Below are positions 5,716 to 8,288 of a stretch of 8,288 nt of DNA, piece by piece. Within the stretch, counting starts at the first letter, position 1; each line of letters starts with the position of its first letter. Location: assembly GCA_023433835.1 (NCBI GenBank), contig JAEYTW010000367.1, positions 1 through 8,288 on the forward strand, written 5' to 3'. The stretch comes from Pseudomonadota bacterium (lineage in GTDB: Bacteria; Pseudomonadota; Alphaproteobacteria; Ferrovibrionales; Ferrovibrionaceae). The translations under genes were made by a program, and so were the position numbers. The notes below the pieces were generated by a model, which made no database searches, was not told where the DNA came from, and worked only from the letters and a program-made list of their open reading frames with translations.

Positions 5716-6231
5716 TTGAGCGTGCAAAGCCACCCCCCCGGCGTGATCGGCGATCACGAGGGCTACGACGAGACCTATATCCGCGGCATCCTGCGCCAGA
5801 CCAAGGTGATCGCCATGGTCGGCGCCTCGGCCAACTGGAACCGGCCGTCCTACTTCGCGATGAAGTACCTGCAGGCCAAGGGCTTCCGCGTCATCCCGGT
5901 GAACCCGCGGGAAGTCGGCAAGGAGATTCTGGGCGAAAAGGTCTACGGCTCGATCCTGGAAATCCCCGAAGCGGTCGACATGGTCGATTGCTTCCGCGCC
6001 CCCGACGCGATCCCCGAGATCGCGCGCGAGGCGGTGCGGAAGGGGGCGAAGATCCTGTGGCTGCAGCTCGGCGTCCGCAGCGACGAGGGCGCCGCGATCG
6101 CCGAGGCCGCCGGTCTCAAGGTCGTGATGAACCGCTGCCCCAAGATCGAATACGGCCGGCTGTCGGGCGAGATCGGCTGGCTCGGCATCAACACGGGCGT
6201 GATCTCGTCCAAGCGTTACAGAAGGGTTTGA
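5716..6231 (+). CDS. CoA-binding Rossmann-fold protein (YccU / CoA_binding_2 type)
   Basis: The 171-residue protein is a single Rossmann domain of the CoA_binding_2 family, related to the CoA-binding part of succinyl-CoA synthetase alpha. It has the nucleotide-binding turn VIAMVGASANWNRPS (31-45), then GFRVIPVNP (56-64), VYGSILEIPEAVDMVDCFR (76-94), ILWLQLGV (113-120) and NRCPKIEYGRL (139-149), all in family order. The C-terminal region after 150 (GWLGINTGVISSKRYRR) is short and basic. Start is TTG 5716 with GGAG 7 bases upstream. The biochemical role of the family is poorly defined: it binds CoA or an acyl-CoA but lacks the catalytic histidine domain of the synthetases. It sits 13 bases after the crotonase gene and 5 before metY, so tight co-expression with methionine/sulfur metabolism is likely. 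Confidence 0.85.
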   Translation: MSVQSHPPGVIGDHEGYDETYIRGILRQTKVIAMVGASANWNRPSYFAMKYLQAKGFRVIPVNPREVGKEILGEKVYGSILEIPEAVDMVDCFRAPDAIPEIAREAVRKGAKILWLQLGVRSDEGAAIAEAAGLKVVMNRCPKIEYGRLSGEIGWLGINTGVISSKRYRRV

Positions 6232-6236
6232 CGCGT

Positions 6237-7520
6237 ATGACCAACCAGAAGCCGGGTTTCGAAACCCTGGCCATCCATGCCGGTGCCGCGCCCGACCCCA
6301 CCACCGGCGCCCGCACCACCCCGATCTTCCAGACTGCCTCCTACGTCTTCGACGACGTCGACCACGCCGCCTCGCTGTTCAACCTGCAGGTCTTCGGCAA
6401 TATCTATTCGCGGCTGACCAACCCGACCAATTCGGTGCTGGAGGAACGGGTCGCCACCCTCGAAGGCGGGCGCGCCGGCCTCGCGGTCGCTTCGGGCCAC
6501 GCCGCGCAGCTGATCGCCTTCCATACGCTGATGGGCCCGGGCGACCATATCGTCGCCTCCAAGAAGCTCTACGGCGGCTCGATCACCCAGATCGCCCATT
6601 CCTTCAAGCGCTTCGACTGGCAATCGACCTTCGTCGATCCCGACGACATCGACGGCTTCGCCCGCGCCATCACGCCGAAGACCAAGGCGATCTTCTGTGA
6701 ATCGATCGCCAATCCCGGCGGCATCGTCACCGACATCGAGGCGCTGGCGCAGGTCGCCCATGACGCCGGCCTGCCGCTGATCGTCGACAATACGCTGGCC
6801 TCGCCCTATCTGTGCCAGCCGATCCAGTGGGGCGCCGACATCGTCCTGCATTCGCTGACGAAATTCTTAGGGGGACACGGCAACTCGCTGGGCGGCATGA
6901 TCGTCGATTCCGGCAAGTTCGACTGGGGCGCGTCGGACAAGTTCCCGCATCTGTCGCAGCCGACCGACAGCTATCACGGCCTGCGCTTCTGGGAGACGTT
7001 CGGCGACATGGCCTTCGCCGTCGCCTGCCGCGCCGTCGGCCTGCGCGATCTCGGGCCCGCCTTGTCGCCGTTCAACGCCTTCATGATCCTGACCGGCATC
7101 GAGACGCTGGCCTTGCGCATGGAGCGGCACACCGCGAACGCGGTGAAGGTGGCCTCCTTCCTCAAGGACCATCCGAAGGTCGCCTGGGTGTCCTATGCCG
7201 GACTGCCGGGGGACAAGTACCATGGGCTGGCCGGCAAATACCTGCCCAAGGGCGCCGGGTCGGTCTTCACCTTCGGGCTGAAGGGCGGGTACGACGCCGG
7301 GGTGAAGATGGTCGAGCAGGTCAACATCCTGTCGCACCTGGCCAATATCGGCGATACCCGCAGCCTGATCCTGCATCCCGCCTCGACCACCCACCGCCAG
7401 CTGGAACCCGAGCAGCGCGTCGCCTCCGGCGCCGGGCCCGACGTGGTGCGGCTGTCGATCGGGCTGGAATCGGTCGAGGACATCATCGCCGACCTCGATC
7501 AGGCGCTCTCCCAGGGTTGA
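6237..7520 (+). CDS. metY: O-acetylhomoserine sulfhydrylase (O-acetylhomoserine aminocarboxypropyltransferase)
   Basis: This 427-residue PLP enzyme of the Cys/Met-metabolism family joins O-acetylhomoserine with sulfide to give homocysteine, or with methanethiol to give methionine. The length is normal for MetY. Visible are GFETLAIHAG (7-16), PIFQTASYVF (29-38), YSRLTNPT (57-64, with Y57 and R59 as the phosphate contacts from the neighbouring subunit), EGGRAGLAVASGHAAQ (76-91), the PLP-ring aspartate D184 in VDNTLASP, the Schiff-base lysine K209 in HSLTKFLGGHGNSLGG, and a C-terminal VVRLSIGLESVEDI. The insert around KFDWGASDKFPHL and the wording SHLANIGDTRSLILHPASTTH favour MetY over MetB/MetC. 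ATG 6237 lies 5 bases after the preceding stop, with AAGG at 6222 in the end of that gene. The frame is open far upstream, but family similarity starts here. A hairpin at 7559-7581 follows. The codons after K209 are unusual (TTA at 6867). Confidence 0.95.
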   Translation: MTNQKPGFETLAIHAGAAPDPTTGARTTPIFQTASYVFDDVDHAASLFNLQVFGNIYSRLTNPTNSVLEERVATLEGGRAGLAVASGHAAQLIAFHTLMGPGDHIVASKKLYGGSITQIAHSFKRFDWQSTFVDPDDIDGFARAITPKTKAIFCESIANPGGIVTDIEALAQVAHDAGLPLIVDNTLASPYLCQPIQWGADIVLHSLTKFLGGHGNSLGGMIVDSGKFDWGASDKFPHLSQPTDSYHGLRFWETFGDMAFAVACRAVGLRDLGPALSPFNAFMILTGIETLALRMERHTANAVKVASFLKDHPKVAWVSYAGLPGDKYHGLAGKYLPKGAGSVFTFGLKGGYDAGVKMVEQVNILSHLANIGDTRSLILHPASTTHRQLEPEQRVASGAGPDVVRLSIGLESVEDIIADLDQALSQG

Positions 7521-7558
7521 ATTCTTGCGCATTATCAACCGATAAAATGCAGTAGATC

Positions 7559-7581
7559 GAAGGGCACCGATGGTGCCCTTC
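7559..7581 (+). terminator. Hairpin downstream of metY, probable terminator
   Basis: GAAGGGCACC (7559-7568) pairs perfectly with GGTGCCCTTC (7572-7581) around the loop GAT, 38 bases after the metY stop. The 10-bp stem is strong, but only AGCATTT follows, so the U-tract is weak. The minus-strand reading is followed by TTTT only after about 12 bases. It most likely ends or attenuates the metY operon. Confidence 0.6.
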
Positions 7582-7618
7582 AGCATTTCAGGCCGGAAAT
7601 TTCCACCAAATGGCTGAA
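7579..7618. repeat. Imperfect inverted repeat with a palindromic core between metY and the amidase
   Basis: TTCAGCATTT (7579-7588) and AAATGGCTGAA (7608-7618) are inverted copies with one extra base. Between them lies GGAAATTTCC (7595-7604), a perfect 10-base palindrome, with its centre 1 base from the centre of the outer repeat. The left arm shares three bases with the terminator stem. It could be an operator for the amidase promoter downstream, or an RNA structure; neither is shown. Confidence 0.45.
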
Positions 7619-7627
7619 TCGTGTCAA

Positions 7628-7658
7628 TTTCTTGTTTCTTGAATGTTCAAAGTACAAT
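7628..7658 (+). promoter_or_regulatory. Candidate promoter and operator of the amidase gene
   Basis: TACAAT at 7653-7658 matches the -10 consensus in 5 of 6 bases, 42 bases before the amidase ATG. A -35 of TTGTTT (7632-7637, or CTTGTT one base earlier) sits 15-16 bases upstream. The -35 area is a tandem direct repeat, TTTCTTG twice (7628-7641), and the spacer holds the inverted repeat TTGAA-TG-TTCAA (7639-7650), the layout of a repressor site. The stretch is AT-rich against its surroundings. Confidence 0.5.
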
Positions 7659-7699
7659 ACCGTGAATCCCAGGCAGGAACCACGGAGGCTTCGATTTTC

Positions 7700-8288
7700 A
7701 TGTCTGGTACGGCGGATCTCTGGCGGCTCGATGCCGCGACCCTGGCGCCCCTCATCCGCAACGGCCTCGTCTCGGCCCGCGAGGCGGTGACCTCGGCCCT
7801 GGCCCGCCTCGACCAGGTCAATCCCGCCCTCAACGCCGTCGTGCGCCCGCTGCATCAGGAGGCGCTGGCAGCCGCCGAGACGGCCGACCGCCGCCGCGCC
7901 GCCGGCGAGGATCTGCCGCCGCTGCACGGCGTGCCGATCACCATCAAGGTCAATATCGATCAGGCCGGCCAGCCGACAGACGGCGGCGTGGTCGCCTATC
8001 GCGACGTCATCGCCACGCAGGACAACCCGGTCGTCGCCAATCTGCGCCGCGCGGGCGGCATCATCATCGGGCGCACCAACACGCCCTGCTATTCGATGCG
8101 CTACGATACCGACAACGCGCTGCATGGCCGCACCCGCAATCCCTGGAGCGCCCGGCACACCCCCGGGGGCTCGTCGGGCGGTGCCGGCTCGGCGATCGCC
8201 GCCGGCATCGGCGCGATCGCCCATGGCAACGACATCGCCGGTTCGGTGCGCTATCCCGCCTATTGCAACGGCGTGTTCGGCCTGCGCC
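7700..8288 (+). CDS. Amidase-signature family enzyme, N-terminal part (runs off the window)
   Basis: The frame is open from ATG 7700 to the window end: 196 full codons of an enzyme family usually 450-500 residues long, so roughly the first 40 percent is seen. Amidase-signature enzymes hydrolyse carboxamides with a Ser-cisSer-Lys triad. All three are visible: K83 in GVPITIKVNID, cis-Ser S158 in PGGSSGG, and nucleophile S182 in GNDIAGSVRYPAYCNGVFGLR (outlined), with the expected 24-residue spacing between the serines. The N-terminal helix region (DAATLAPLIRNGLVSAREAV) is typical too. GGAGG at 7684 lies 11 bases upstream of the ATG. The terminator-like hairpin and own promoter suggest a transcription unit separate from metY. 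The substrate cannot be assigned; GatA is unlikely because the sequence lacks its usual wording (for example LDEFAMGS after TNMD). Confidence 0.9.
   Translation, partial: MSGTADLWRLDAATLAPLIRNGLVSAREAVTSALARLDQVNPALNAVVRPLHQEALAAAETADRRRAAGEDLPPLHGVPITIKVNIDQAGQPTDGGVVAYRDVIATQDNPVVANLRRAGGIIIGRTNTPCYSMRYDTDNALHGRTRNPWSARHTPGGSSGGAGSAIAAGIGAIAHGNDIAGSVRYPAYCNGVFGLR

Noticed and set aside
5988..6236. In-frame 83-codon upstream extension of metY
   Set aside because: It overlaps the CoA-binding gene, is Arg-rich and unlike MetY; the family match starts at MTNQKPGFETLAIHAG from ATG 6237.
6180..6236. SAM-II type riboswitch upstream of metY, common in Alphaproteobacteria
   Set aside because: Only 5 bases separate metY from the preceding gene, and no such structure was seen in the coding sequence just upstream.
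1..8288. CRISPR array, insertion sequence, toxin-antitoxin pair, phage genes, tRNA
   Set aside because: No direct repeat-spacer pattern, transposase, terminal inverted repeat pair or RNA gene signature was seen on either strand.

Overview
The window looks like chromosomal DNA from a high-GC Alphaproteobacterium, possibly a Rhodospirillales-type lineage. The evidence is GC-rich codon use, an S9 with an N-terminal extension, a CTTGAC-type -35 element, and the neighbourhood PaaI thioesterase / rplM / rpsI near an enoyl-CoA hydratase / CoA-binding protein / MetY trio. No mobile element, CRISPR array, tRNA or rRNA was seen. The lineage call is an inference from family knowledge, not from a search.

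Left block (minus strand, 1-1568): a hotdog-fold thioesterase, then rplM (L13) and rpsI (S9) as a two-gene ribosomal operon. rplM has its own candidate promoter and a strong 11-bp hairpin at the start of its leader. A GC-rich hairpin at the window edge probably ends this operon.

Middle block (plus strand, 1657-4873): a small stand-alone cyclic-nucleotide-binding protein, then a periplasmic cyclohexadienyl dehydratase (PheC type, an enzyme built on an amino-acid-binding-protein fold). PheC overlaps by 4 bases a secreted M72-like zinc metalloprotease with two tandem Trp/Tyr-rich C-terminal domains. These three genes are the accessory-looking part of the window.

Right block (plus strand, 4893-7520): a crotonase-family protein lacking both usual catalytic glutamates, a CoA-binding Rossmann protein with a TTG start, and the PLP enzyme MetY (O-acetylhomoserine sulfhydrylase). 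They are separated by only 13 and 5 bases, so they are very likely one operon, perhaps with PheC and the protease too. MetY makes homocysteine (or methionine from methanethiol); the role of the two CoA-related partners is unknown.

Right edge (7521-8288): a terminator-like hairpin, an AT-richer intergenic stretch with nested inverted repeats and a candidate promoter, then the start of an amidase-signature enzyme that runs off the window.

I found no clearly new defence or mobile system. The most unusual points are the PheC-protease pair, the crotonase without catalytic glutamates tied to MetY, and the rplM leader hairpin.
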